A stretch of DNA of 64,000 nucleotides. Source: Micromonospora polyrhachis (GTDB lineage Bacteria > Actinomycetota > Actinomycetes > Mycobacteriales > Micromonosporaceae). Below the pieces are notes generated by a model, which had not been told where the DNA came from, ran no database searches, and saw nothing but the letters and a program-made list of their open reading frames with translations. The stretch spans positions 1,116,001-1,180,000 of the forward strand of contig NZ_JACHJW010000001.1 of assembly GCF_014203835.1 (NCBI RefSeq). The letters are read 5' to 3'. The position numbers were made by a program, and so were the translations under genes. Below, one piece after another: positions 19,147-27,558 of the stretch. The number at the start of each line of letters is the position of its first letter. Position 1 is the first letter of the stretch.

Positions 19147-20202
19147 TCAGATGGGCAGCAGCAGGCCGCCGGCCAGTGCGCCGACGGTGATTCCAACATT
19201 GATGGAGGTCGAGATTCCGGCGGCGGCGAGGTCGGTCCTGCCGGGCGCCACCTGCAGGATGCGGCTGCCCAACACGGTGGTCAGGGCGGAAAACGCCGTA
19301 CCGGCCAATGCGACCAAGACGACCGCCGCCACGGGGACGGTTCCGAGCGTGAAGAGCCCGAGCAACGCGACAGCCTGCAGCAGCACCGGGGCCAGCGTCG
19401 CCACCCAGGGATCGCGGTCGACCAGTACACCGCCAGCAAACACACCACCGATACCGGCCACGCCACGGGCGAGCAGCAGCGCACCGGTCGCCGCGGCGGC
19501 GAAACCGCTGACCGTGACCAGAAAGGACGTGACATAGGTGAACGACGCGAACGCTCCGGTAACGGCAAGGGCGGACAGCACGAGGAGCAGCCGGTACCGG
19601 CGAGCATCGGGCGCGCTGCCACGGGCCGATGACGCCTCGTCGGGTGCTTCGGTCGGCACCAGCGCGACGATGGCCAGTGCGGCGACGAGCCCGATCCCGC
19701 TCAGGACAAGAAACGGCGTCCGCCATCCGACCTGCTCCCCCAGCCAGGTTCCGGTCGGCACGCCCAGCACTGCGGCCAGCGAGGTGCCGGCCATCACCAC
19801 GCTGATCACGCGACCGCGGATCCGGGTCGGAAACAGAGCGCTGGCGGTGGGGATGGCCAGCGCCCAGAACAGCGCCTGACTCAGTGCGGTGACCAGCCGG
19901 GCGGTCAGAAGGACACCGTATCCGCTTGCGGCCGCAGTGACACCGGTCGACACCACGTATACGGTGACCAGGCCGGCGAGCAGGAAACGGCGGGGAATCC
20001 GGCCGGTGAGCCGGGTGAGTGGGATCGTCGCGAGCACGACAACCAGGCCGTACGAGGTGACCAGCAGCCCGACCTGGAACGGTGACACGTCGAGGTCCTC
20101 GGAAATCGGCAACAGCAGGCCGATCGGCAGCGTTTCGGTCGTGACAAAGGCGAATGCGCACATCGACAACGCGATCAGTGCGCCAACAGGCCGACCCTTC
20201 AC
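19147..20202 (-). pseudogene. MFS transporter with in-frame stop before the last helix
   Basis: A drug:H+ antiporter-type major facilitator (DHA1, AraJ/YdhP-like). Translated from the GTG at 20202 (GGGGGA site seven bases upstream) it gives 351 aa and about eleven helices. Family signs are the helix 2-3 loop with RLTGRIPRRFLL and helix 4 (GYGVLLTARLVTALSQALFW). The frame is stopped by TGA at 19147-19149, but the same frame downstream encodes the missing final helix for another 60 codons. So either a nonsense mutation truncated the gene or a sequencing error is present. Such transporters usually run near 400 aa, as the read-through product would. It opposes all its neighbours. Confidence 0.7.
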
Positions 20203-20792
20203 AGCGTTTCCCCCGCCATCGGATTGATCGGCAACACACTGCCGCCGCCGACGCTCACCCGGAGAAGCACATCCCGGACAGGCGGAGTCGGGGCCGGCCG
20301 GCCGAGTCGTGCGCGGGCCACTCCCGATGGCCGGCGTCGACGCGGAGCCGGCCCTCCCCGACCTGGCCACCGAGGCGCAGAAGGTCGACGCGGAGGTGGG
20401 TGGGGTGAGCGGGGCCGCCCGCCACGAGCCGGCTCAGCTCGCTGGCCCGGATGAGGTTCTCCGTCTCAGTCAGTCCAAGCGGTGGGCGCGGGGCCGGACG
20501 CTCGCCTGGCATCGCGTTACTCGGCAATCTTCACGCGGTTGGCGGTCATTCCGTTCCCCCATATGTCACCTTGTTCGGTTCCACGTCGCTTGGTGCAACT
20601 CGTGGCCAGACCGTAGGCCATCAGCAATCTACATGCGCCGCTGCCACAGGCGGTGCGTTTTCGATTGTCGCCTCGACGGAGAAAGCCAGATCCGGACAAG
20701 ACATCGTCAAGGTGGGTGCCGCGGTCAGGCGGCTAATGTCCGTCCCGTGCGCCTCGTAACGGGTCGCATGGCAGCCCGGACGGAGGGTGACC
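20203..20792. other. Spacer between MFS and UbiA-like genes
   Basis: Nearly 600 bases without a convincing gene. The part from about 20550 to 20700 is less GC-rich than the rest, as expected for promoters. A 90-codon minus-strand frame at 20255-20527 has no recognisable family. TAATGT near 20730 could be a -10 of the UbiA-led operon. Confidence 0.4.
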
Positions 20793-21761
20793 GTGATACC
20801 GGAGCCGACAGTGGTCGACAAACCTGAAAAGACGTTCGGGCCGATAGCGACCGTCGAGGAGCGGTCGGTAAGAGCCATCCGGAACGTCGGCCGGGGCCTG
20901 ATCTCCCTGCTGCGCCCTGGGCAGTGGCCGAAGAATGTCCTGGCGGTCTCGTTGCCGCTCCTCGACCTCGAGATCTGGAGCCTGGCCGCCCTCTGGCGCG
21001 TGGCCTGGGCGGTGGCCGCGTTCACCGTCGCATCATCCATCGTGTACGTGGTCAACGACCTCGCCGACCGCAACCGGGACCGGACCCACCCCACCAAGCG
21101 GTACCGCGCGATCGCCTCAGGCCTCGTCTCGATCCCTGAGGTGCTGTTGTTGCTGACGGTCCAGTTCGGGCTGCTGGTCGGACTACTCAGTCTCCAGCCG
21201 CTGTCGTCCTCGTGGCCGATCGGTGCCTACCTGGTGTTGACCACGTGTTACTCGGCCGCGCTCAAGCACGTGCCGCTGGTCGACGTGTTCGTGGTCGCCT
21301 TCGGCTTCGGACTGCGCATGATGCAGGGCTATGTCGCGGTCGACACCGAGGTGTCCGGCTGGCTGCTGACCAGCGTGTTCCTGCTGTGCCTGCTGCTCAT
21401 CCTGGGCAAGCGGCGCCAGGAACTGGTCACCACCGACGGTGCGCACCGGCCGGCGCTGCGCGGCTACACGATCCCGCTCACTGATCAGCTCATGCTGCTC
21501 AACGCCGTCCTCTCCGTCGGCTCGTACCTGCTCTACCTGCGGACCGAGGCACCGCTGGGCAACTACGCGCTCGCGACCGCGGTGCTTACCGCACCGCTGG
21601 CGATGTTCGGGATGTTCCGCTACCTACAAATGGTCCTGGTCCACGATGGCGGGGAAAATCCGGTCCGCATGCTCCTGCGGGACCCGGCGCTCGTCATCAA
21701 TGCGCTGTTGCTGGTCGCGGTGTCCGGCGGATTCATGCTCGCCGCCCATCTGGCGGCGTAG
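20793..21761 (+). CDS. UbiA-family prenyltransferase, DPPR-synthase-like
   Basis: An integral membrane prenyltransferase of about 322 aa. Family signs are LLRPGQWPKNVLA near residue 40, the aspartate-rich NDLADRNRDRTHP near 90 and TCYSAALKHVPLVDVFVVAFGF near 150. These match decaprenyl-phosphate phosphoribosyltransferase (5-phosphoribosyl-1-pyrophosphate to polyprenyl phosphate), the entry to lipid-linked arabinose or ribose, better than quinone UbiA enzymes. About nine helices follow. A GTG at 20787 is also possible, but the GGAGGG at 20782-20787 fits the GTG at 20793 better. It heads a four-gene unit with GT4, GT2 and an epimerase. Confidence 0.8.
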   Translation: MIPEPTVVDKPEKTFGPIATVEERSVRAIRNVGRGLISLLRPGQWPKNVLAVSLPLLDLEIWSLAALWRVAWAVAAFTVASSIVYVVNDLADRNRDRTHPTKRYRAIASGLVSIPEVLLLLTVQFGLLVGLLSLQPLSSSWPIGAYLVLTTCYSAALKHVPLVDVFVVAFGFGLRMMQGYVAVDTEVSGWLLTSVFLLCLLLILGKRRQELVTTDGAHRPALRGYTIPLTDQLMLLNAVLSVGSYLLYLRTEAPLGNYALATAVLTAPLAMFGMFRYLQMVLVHDGGENPVRMLLRDPALVINALLLVAVSGGFMLAAHLAA

Positions 21762-21851
21762 TACCGACGCCTGACGTCATCGACACACAGCCCCTGCCTC
21801 ACGAACGGAACCCGGAGAAGTCATTGCCGTCGAGAGATTGCGACTAGGCCG

Positions 21852-22976
21852 ATGGACAGCAAATACGATCTCACCGTCGCGCTCACCTACTACGAGCCGT
21901 ACATCAGTGGGTTGACCCACACTGCCCGCAGCATCGCCGAGGGCATGGTGGAGCGGGGTTGGCGGGTGGCGGTGGTCGCAGCCCAGCACGAGCCCGATCT
22001 GCCCACCCGGGAGACCATCGCGGGGGTCGACGTCTACCGGTCCCCGGTGCTGATGCGGGTCAACCGTGGCTTCGTCGCACCGCGCTATCCGGCGCTCGCC
22101 GTCCGGCTGGCGCGCAACTCCTCGGTCATGCTCCTCAACCTGCCGATGGCGGAGGCGGCCCTGGTCTCGGCGGCGTGCGGCCGTACGCCGGTGGTGAGCA
22201 TGGTGCACATCGACCTGTACCTGCCGCCGAGCCGGCTCAGCCGGACACTCATGCGTCTGTCGGACTTCACCTCGCGGGTAGCGATCCGGCGCTCCGCCGC
22301 CGTGGTGGCCTACAGCCAGGACCAGGCACTCGCCTCGCAGCTCTGGCCAGACATGCAGAGACGCCGCTTCACGCCAATCGCCGCGCCGTGCCTCGATCGG
22401 CGCGACGGCCAGCCCCGCTACCGGGAGACCAGAGCCCTGCACGTCGGTTTCCTGGGCCGGGTCGTGGAGGAGAAGGGCATCCAGTATCTGGTCCGGGCCT
22501 TCCAGCGGATCACGGACCCGGATGCCCGATTGCTGATCGCGGGTAACTACCACGCGGTCGCCGGCGGAAGCAACCTCGCCGACATCCAGGCCGAGATCGC
22601 CGGCGACAGCCGGATCCGGGTTCTCGGGGAGCTGCGCGGCAAGGAGGTGGACGACTTCTACGCGTCCATCGACGTCTTCGCGCTGCCCTCGGTGGCCGAA
22701 TCGTTCGGCATCGTGCAGGCGGAGGCGATGATGTGCGGCATTCCGTCGGTCACCACCGACCTTCCCGGGGGCCGCTACCCGGTGACCGCCACGGGATTCG
22801 GGCGGGTGATACCGCCGCGCGATCCGGTGGCGCTGGAAAAGGCCATCCTGGAGCTGGCGGACACCACCCAGAAGTGGCGAGACATCAAGGCGAAAGAGGC
22901 ACGCGAGCAGTTTTCGCTGGCGGCATGTCTGGATGCATACGAGGCGTTGTTCATCTCGTTGCGCGAGCGGCGGTGA
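21852..22976 (+). CDS. Family 4 glycosyltransferase
   Basis: A 374-aa GT-B retaining glycosyltransferase. The N-terminal domain binds the acceptor (TYYEPYISGLTHTARSIAEGM, with the glycine loop). The C-terminal nucleotide-sugar domain has VGFLGRVVEEKGIQYLVRAF near 205 and the E-x7-E motif in PSVAESFGIVQAEAMMCGIP near 285. No membrane helix is present, so it acts at the cytoplasmic face. It starts 90 bases after the UbiA gene and ends 15 bases before the next transferase. Its donor sugar cannot be read off. Confidence 0.85.
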   Translation: MDSKYDLTVALTYYEPYISGLTHTARSIAEGMVERGWRVAVVAAQHEPDLPTRETIAGVDVYRSPVLMRVNRGFVAPRYPALAVRLARNSSVMLLNLPMAEAALVSAACGRTPVVSMVHIDLYLPPSRLSRTLMRLSDFTSRVAIRRSAAVVAYSQDQALASQLWPDMQRRRFTPIAAPCLDRRDGQPRYRETRALHVGFLGRVVEEKGIQYLVRAFQRITDPDARLLIAGNYHAVAGGSNLADIQAEIAGDSRIRVLGELRGKEVDDFYASIDVFALPSVAESFGIVQAEAMMCGIPSVTTDLPGGRYPVTATGFGRVIPPRDPVALEKAILELADTTQKWRDIKAKEAREQFSLAACLDAYEALFISLRERR

Positions 22977-22991
22977 CCTATGGGAGAACAC

Positions 22992-24005
22992 ATGAATGAG
23001 CAGCCACTGGTCTCAGTGATCATTCCGAACTACAACTACGCTCGGACGCTCTCCGCATGCATCGAGGCGGTGCAGCAGCAGACCTACCCCTCGATCGAGA
23101 TTCTCGTAGCGGACGACCACAGCACCGACGACTCGGTATCTATCGCCCGCCGACACGGGGTCACCGTGTTGGAGACCCCGACGAACAGCGGTGTCTCCAT
23201 CGCCCGCAACCTCGGCGCCGAGCACGCCAACGGCCAGATCCTGTTCTTCCTCGACTCCGACGTCGCCTTGGACCCCGACGCCGTCGCCAACGCGGTGGCG
23301 GCGCTGAACGCCGATCCCAGGCTCGGGGCCATCTGCGGCATGTACCGGGCCGAGCCGCTGTTCCCGGCCGGGCTGATCAAGCAGTACCGGGCGATCCAAC
23401 AATACGTCTGGTTCGGCGAGGTCGAGGGCCGCATCCCGGGCCTGCACTCCGCGTTGTGCGCGATGCGGGTGGAGGTATTCCGCGAAATCGGCCCGTTCAA
23501 CCACCGGCTGCGTTGGACCGAGGAGCAGGAGTACGGCTTCCGGCTCAACACCCGGTACGAGGTCCGGGCCACCCGAGAGATCCGGGGCCGGCACGACCAC
23601 GACGCCACCGTCGGCGTCCTGCTGCGCAAGGTCTTCCAGCGGACCCGGCTCGGTGCGCCCAACTGGATGCGGCTGAATCGGCTGCCCGGCGGAGCCGCCA
23701 CCGGACTGCGCGCGATCGGTAGCGGGTTCGTCTTCGCCGCCGTGCTGAGCCTGCTGCTGGTGCCGTGGCTTGGCCCGTGGGCCCTGCTCGGCACGGCGGC
23801 GCTGCTCGGAATCGGCATCGTGTTGGACGCCCGGACCTACCTCTACGCGTACCGTCATCACGGAGTTTTATTCGGACTTCAGTTCACCGTGTTGCACCTG
23901 ATGGTGATGTTCACCTCGGCGCTGGCCGCCGGCCTCGGTATCGTGCAGGGGCTGCTCTTCCCCAGCTGGGTTCGTCGGCTCTACGGGACGGAGATGACGG
24001 CGTGA
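22992..24005 (+). CDS. Family 2 glycosyltransferase with C-terminal membrane part
   Basis: A 337-aa GT-A transferase built like the one at 15816: VSVIIPNYNYARTLSACIEA at the start, VADDHSTDDS near 40, the DSD metal motif in FFLDSDVAL at 88-90, and TEEQEYGFRL near 175. Two or more hydrophobic helices follow after about 240. An ATG at 22980 is also in frame, but GGGAGA at 22982-22987 fits the ATG at 22992. Its stop overlaps the GTG of the following epimerase gene (GTGA), so the two are translationally coupled. Confidence 0.85.
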   Translation: MNEQPLVSVIIPNYNYARTLSACIEAVQQQTYPSIEILVADDHSTDDSVSIARRHGVTVLETPTNSGVSIARNLGAEHANGQILFFLDSDVALDPDAVANAVAALNADPRLGAICGMYRAEPLFPAGLIKQYRAIQQYVWFGEVEGRIPGLHSALCAMRVEVFREIGPFNHRLRWTEEQEYGFRLNTRYEVRATREIRGRHDHDATVGVLLRKVFQRTRLGAPNWMRLNRLPGGAATGLRAIGSGFVFAAVLSLLLVPWLGPWALLGTAALLGIGIVLDARTYLYAYRHHGVLFGLQFTVLHLMVMFTSALAAGLGIVQGLLFPSWVRRLYGTEMTA

Positions 24006-25066
24006 CACGGCGCGTCCTGGTGACCGGTGGGGTGGGCGTGCTGGGCAAGGCGCTGGCCACCACCCTCGCCGAGCGGGGCGATCAGGTGTCCACGGTCGAC
24101 ATCCGGTCCTGGCCGGTCGCTCCGCCCGGGGTACGGCATACGGTCGGTGACATCCGCGATCGCGACCAGATGCGTTCTCTGACCGACGGCGTCGATGTAG
24201 TTGTCCACTGTGCGTCCGGGCTGCCGAGTTACCCGGCGTCCACGATCCGCGAGGTGATCGTCGACGGCACCCGGTCCGTGCTCGACGTGGCGAAGAGTGC
24301 CAAGGTGCCCCGGGTCGTCTACATCTCGACGACCTCGGTCTACGGTCTGCCCACGGTGGTGCCAACTCCCGAGACGTACCCCCGTCATCCGGTGGATCCA
24401 TACGGCGTCTGCAAGGTCGAGGCGGAACAGATGTGCGAACGGCTGCGCGAGGAGGGAATAAGCATCCCCATCCTGCGGCCGAAGACCTTCCTCGGCCCGG
24501 GCCGGATGGGACTCTTCGCGATGCTGTTCGAATGGGCCGACGAGGGGCGCGGCTTTCCCCTACTCGGTGGCGGCCGGGCACTGACCCAGATGTGCGCCAC
24601 GGAGGACGTGGTGGCTGCCGTCCTGGCCGTGGTCGAGGCGCCCGACGACGTCGCCAACGACACGTACAACATCGCGGCCGCCGACTTCGGCCCGCTGCGG
24701 GACGATTTCCAGGCCGTGCTCGACGCGGCAGGTCATGGCAAGCGGGTGGTGCCGATCCCGGCCCGGTCGGCCGCCGCCGTCCTCAACGTGCTGTCCACGC
24801 TGCGACTGTCGCCAATCTACCGCCGGCTCGCCTACAAACTCATCGCCGACTCGTACGTCAGCATCGAGCACGCCCGCAACCGGCTGGGGTTCCAGCCACG
24901 CTACTCCAACCGGGAGGCGATCCTCGCGGCCTACCACTGGTGGCGCGCGCACCGGGACACCTCTGCCGGCCAGCTCGCGCACCGGTCCGCCGATCGACCG
25001 ACCGGACGGACCAGCGACGACCCTTGGCGTCAGGGGGCACTCGCCCTGGCCAAGGCCTTCTTCTGA
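24002..25066 (+). CDS. NAD-dependent sugar epimerase/dehydratase-type enzyme
   Basis: A 354-aa extended short-chain dehydrogenase. The cofactor loop is TGGVGVLG near residue 8, the active-site serine lies in ISTTSVYG near 110, and the tyrosine/lysine pair is YGVCK near 138. The substrate end (ILRPKTFLGPGRMGLF) is that of nucleotide-sugar or sugar-lipid epimerases and reductases. Given the DPPR-synthase-like gene in the same operon, acting on a lipid-linked or nucleotide pentose is possible, but I cannot choose a reaction. The start is a GTG overlapping the preceding stop. Confidence 0.75.
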   Translation: MTRRVLVTGGVGVLGKALATTLAERGDQVSTVDIRSWPVAPPGVRHTVGDIRDRDQMRSLTDGVDVVVHCASGLPSYPASTIREVIVDGTRSVLDVAKSAKVPRVVYISTTSVYGLPTVVPTPETYPRHPVDPYGVCKVEAEQMCERLREEGISIPILRPKTFLGPGRMGLFAMLFEWADEGRGFPLLGGGRALTQMCATEDVVAAVLAVVEAPDDVANDTYNIAAADFGPLRDDFQAVLDAAGHGKRVVPIPARSAAAVLNVLSTLRLSPIYRRLAYKLIADSYVSIEHARNRLGFQPRYSNREAILAAYHWWRAHRDTSAGQLAHRSADRPTGRTSDDPWRQGALALAKAFF

Positions 25067-25084
25067 ACGCCTACACTCCGGCCC

Positions 25085-25138
25085 CTGATCAGTGGTCCGG
25101 ACCGAACGCGTCTGATCAGTGGTCCGGACCGAACGCGT
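25085..25138. repeat. Perfect 27-bp tandem duplication at the SDR 3' end
   Basis: The 27 bases starting CTGATCAGTGGTCCGG occur twice in a row, at 25085-25111 and 25112-25138. The unit includes the palindrome GGTCCGGACC and, on the minus strand, the last codons and stop of the SDR gene. It lies between convergent genes. The identity of the copies suggests a recent event. Confidence 0.9.
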
Positions 25139-26048
25139 CGATTCCGGTGAGCTCCGCCGAGAGCGTCCAGAGGCGTTCAGCCTCCTCGTCGGAGCTCACC
25201 GAAGCCTCAGCGATGTCACAGTCCACACAGTAGACGCCACCCATGCCGGCCAGCGCGGGTGAGGTTGCGGCCCACACCTGGGTCGCCGCCCCTTGTGCGG
25301 GTGCCTTGAAGATCGGCATCGCGGCGTTGCCGTCCTCGTCGATCCAGCCGGCCGCGATCATCTCCTCCTTCGGAAGATGGCGCTGGAGCGGAGTGAGGAT
25401 GTATCCGGGGTTCACCGAGAAGGCGCGCACCCCCACGTCCCGCCCGAGTACGTCGAGTCGCGCGGCGAAGAGCGCGTTTGCCTTCTTCGACTGGATGTAC
25501 GCCGGCCACTTGGAATAGCCCTGCTTGAAGTGCACGTCGTCCCACTGGATCTGCGCGGACTCGTCGAGGCCTGTCGACAGGACGACGACGCGCGCCCCAC
25601 CGTTGCCGGCGATCGCCGGCCAGAGTCGGTTGACCAGCGCGTAGTGGCCGAGGTGGTTGGTTGCGAACTGCGCCTCCCAGCCCGGACCGACGCGGGTCTC
25701 GGGGCAGGCCATGATCCCGGCATTGTTGATCATAATGTCGACTGGCCGGTCCGATGCGAGGAACCGCTTCGCGAACCCGGTGACGCTCTCCAGATCGGCC
25801 AGGTCGAGCTCGTCGATCTCGATGCCGTTGATGCCGCCAACCGCCTGCTGAGCCGCCGCCGGTCGCCGAGCTGGCACGACGACGCGTGCCCCAGCGCGGG
25901 CGAGTGCGCGAGTCGTCTCCAGCCCGAGGCCCGAATAGCCACCCGTGACGATAGCGAGCTTTCCCGTCAGATCGATCCCGTTCAGAACGTCGTCCGCGGT
26001 GTTCCCGGCATCGAAGCCTGACCCGATCTTACGCTGAGGCGTTTTCAT
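25116..26048 (-). CDS. Short-chain dehydrogenase/reductase (retinol dehydrogenase-like)
   Basis: A 310-aa classical SDR. The cofactor site is TGGYSGLG near residue 38, NNAGIMA is near 110, and the tyrosine/lysine pair YIQSKKA is near 180. The layout (NAGIMACPE, then FATNHLGHYALVNRLWP) is that of the WW-oxidoreductase/retinol-dehydrogenase-like group, common stand-alone oxidoreductases in actinomycetes. I start at the ATG at 26048. TATACT (26056-26061) ends seven bases before it with no ribosome binding site, so a leaderless mRNA is likely. It faces against the glycan cluster and probably does not belong to it. Confidence 0.8.
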   Translation of the reverse strand: MKTPQRKIGSGFDAGNTADDVLNGIDLTGKLAIVTGGYSGLGLETTRALARAGARVVVPARRPAAAQQAVGGINGIEIDELDLADLESVTGFAKRFLASDRPVDIMINNAGIMACPETRVGPGWEAQFATNHLGHYALVNRLWPAIAGNGGARVVVLSTGLDESAQIQWDDVHFKQGYSKWPAYIQSKKANALFAARLDVLGRDVGVRAFSVNPGYILTPLQRHLPKEEMIAAGWIDEDGNAAMPIFKAPAQGAATQVWAATSPALAGMGGVYCVDCDIAEASVSSDEEAERLWTLSAELTGIDAFGPDH

Positions 26049-26171
26049 ACCGAAAAGTATAAAGCTCTGACTGCGGTCGACCGAGCCTCTCGCGCCTCCG
26101 CCAAGATTCAAACAAGGTGCTGCGCCGTAGCCTTCCTGTCAATGGCAAGGCCCTGACGTGGGGGTGTCGTA

Positions 26172-27380
26172 ATGGCAGCAGGCGTGCGCAGAGTCGGTGT
26201 CATGACCGAACCGGAGTACCCGCCCAGCCCTTCCGACGGAGCCGTAGGTCTTCCGGCCCGAGACCGGCATCGGCGGCAGTGGTGGTCCCGCCTGGCGGCG
26301 CTTCTCTGCACGTTCTGGCTGGTGTTCGTCGTCCTGCATCTCGCGCTCAGCGGGCGGTTCTACTGGTGGGGTCCGTTCGACCTGCTGCCGCCGTTCGTGT
26401 TCGCGGCGGTCCCGCTGGTGCTGCTGCCGGTGGCCCAACTCGCCCGACGGGTGCGCTGGCGGCTCTCCCTGCTGCCGGTGGCCGCCCTGGTGCTGGGCCT
26501 GGGGCTGAGCGGGATCAACTTCGGCACCGTCTTCTACGCCCCGTCGCCAGCGCCGCCCGGTGCGGTCAAGCTGGTCACCTGGAACACCGAGTACTGGGAC
26601 CAGGACGTCAGGGAGAGTGGCCGCGACACCGCCGACTTCTACCGATTCCTCCACGGGCTGGACGCGGACATCTACCTGCTCCACGAGTATGCCCACGCCG
26701 ACTTCACCCTGCCGGACGTCTTCGCGCAGGCGTTGGTCATCGACCAGATGACGGAGCTACGCCAGAACTTCCCCGGCTACGAGATCGTGCTCGAAGGCAG
26801 GAACGTCACGCTGTCCAAACTCCCGGTCGTCGGGCACCAACCGCTCTACTCGACTCCCTGGCTGCCGGACGACCTGAAGCCACTCCCGCCCGCGTTCGAC
26901 GGGCATCCCCTGTTCTACACCTCTCAGGTGCTGCGCACCGACATCCGCGTAGGGCACCGGGTCGTCTCCTTCTACAACGCGCATCTGTTCCAACCACCAC
27001 GCCGGATGCTGATGATGAAGGGCGAGCCGGGGCAGAGCGTCTTCCAGGTCGATCGCTTCAACTTCTCCATGCGCCGCGCGAGCGTCGAGTCGATCCGGGC
27101 GGACGTCAAGGACAACCCGAACCCGATCGTGCTCGCCGGCGACCTGAACACCTCGTCGTCGATGGGGATGCTCCAGATGCTGCCCGACCGGCTGGTCGAC
27201 CACAGTCGGGCGCTTTCGTCGCTCTATCCCACCACGTGGGAAGTGGGAAAACGCAGTTACTGGCGGATCGACTGGCTACGCACCACGTCGGACGTCAATG
27301 TCCATCGCTACGAGTTCCTCGACCCCGAAGGCCTTTCCGATCATCGCGTCCAGCGGGCGCTACTGACGATGAAGGACTGA
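26172..27380 (+). CDS. Membrane-anchored endonuclease/exonuclease/phosphatase family protein
   Basis: A 402-aa protein. Three hydrophobic segments lie near residues 42-60, 68-88 and 96-115, and an EEP-fold domain of about 270 residues follows that would lie outside the membrane. EEP signs are KLVTWNTEYWD (metal-binding Asn/Glu), YNAHLF, the catalytic GDLNTSSS and the terminal SDHRVQ. Related enzymes hydrolyse phosphodiesters of nucleic acids, phospholipids or inositol phosphates. The ATG at 26172 has GGGGG eight bases upstream; a second ATG at 26202 is weaker. It lies between the SDR and ThDP genes, and a role in glycolipid trimming is only a guess. Confidence 0.75.
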   Translation: MAAGVRRVGVMTEPEYPPSPSDGAVGLPARDRHRRQWWSRLAALLCTFWLVFVVLHLALSGRFYWWGPFDLLPPFVFAAVPLVLLPVAQLARRVRWRLSLLPVAALVLGLGLSGINFGTVFYAPSPAPPGAVKLVTWNTEYWDQDVRESGRDTADFYRFLHGLDADIYLLHEYAHADFTLPDVFAQALVIDQMTELRQNFPGYEIVLEGRNVTLSKLPVVGHQPLYSTPWLPDDLKPLPPAFDGHPLFYTSQVLRTDIRVGHRVVSFYNAHLFQPPRRMLMMKGEPGQSVFQVDRFNFSMRRASVESIRADVKDNPNPIVLAGDLNTSSSMGMLQMLPDRLVDHSRALSSLYPTTWEVGKRSYWRIDWLRTTSDVNVHRYEFLDPEGLSDHRVQRALLTMKD

Positions 27381-27558
27381 CGGGACACAACGACCACCCA
27401 TGCGTGACGGCAATACGGACATACGAGCGGAAGGACGCACCGCCCCCGAGTTCCAGTCGAGGTCGTGCGAAATCCCTGACGCCGTCGACACACGAAGACG
27501 TCCCATGCTTCCGCAGCCTGACGGCCAGTCAACACCCCGATCGGAAAAGGCGTAGCCC

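Noticed and set aside
20255-20527. 90-aa minus-strand ORF upstream of the MFS gene
   Set aside because: It has no start signal or recognisable motif and would overlap the promoter region.
25085-25138. CRISPR-like repeat
   Set aside because: Only two copies, directly adjacent without spacers, so it is a simple tandem duplication.
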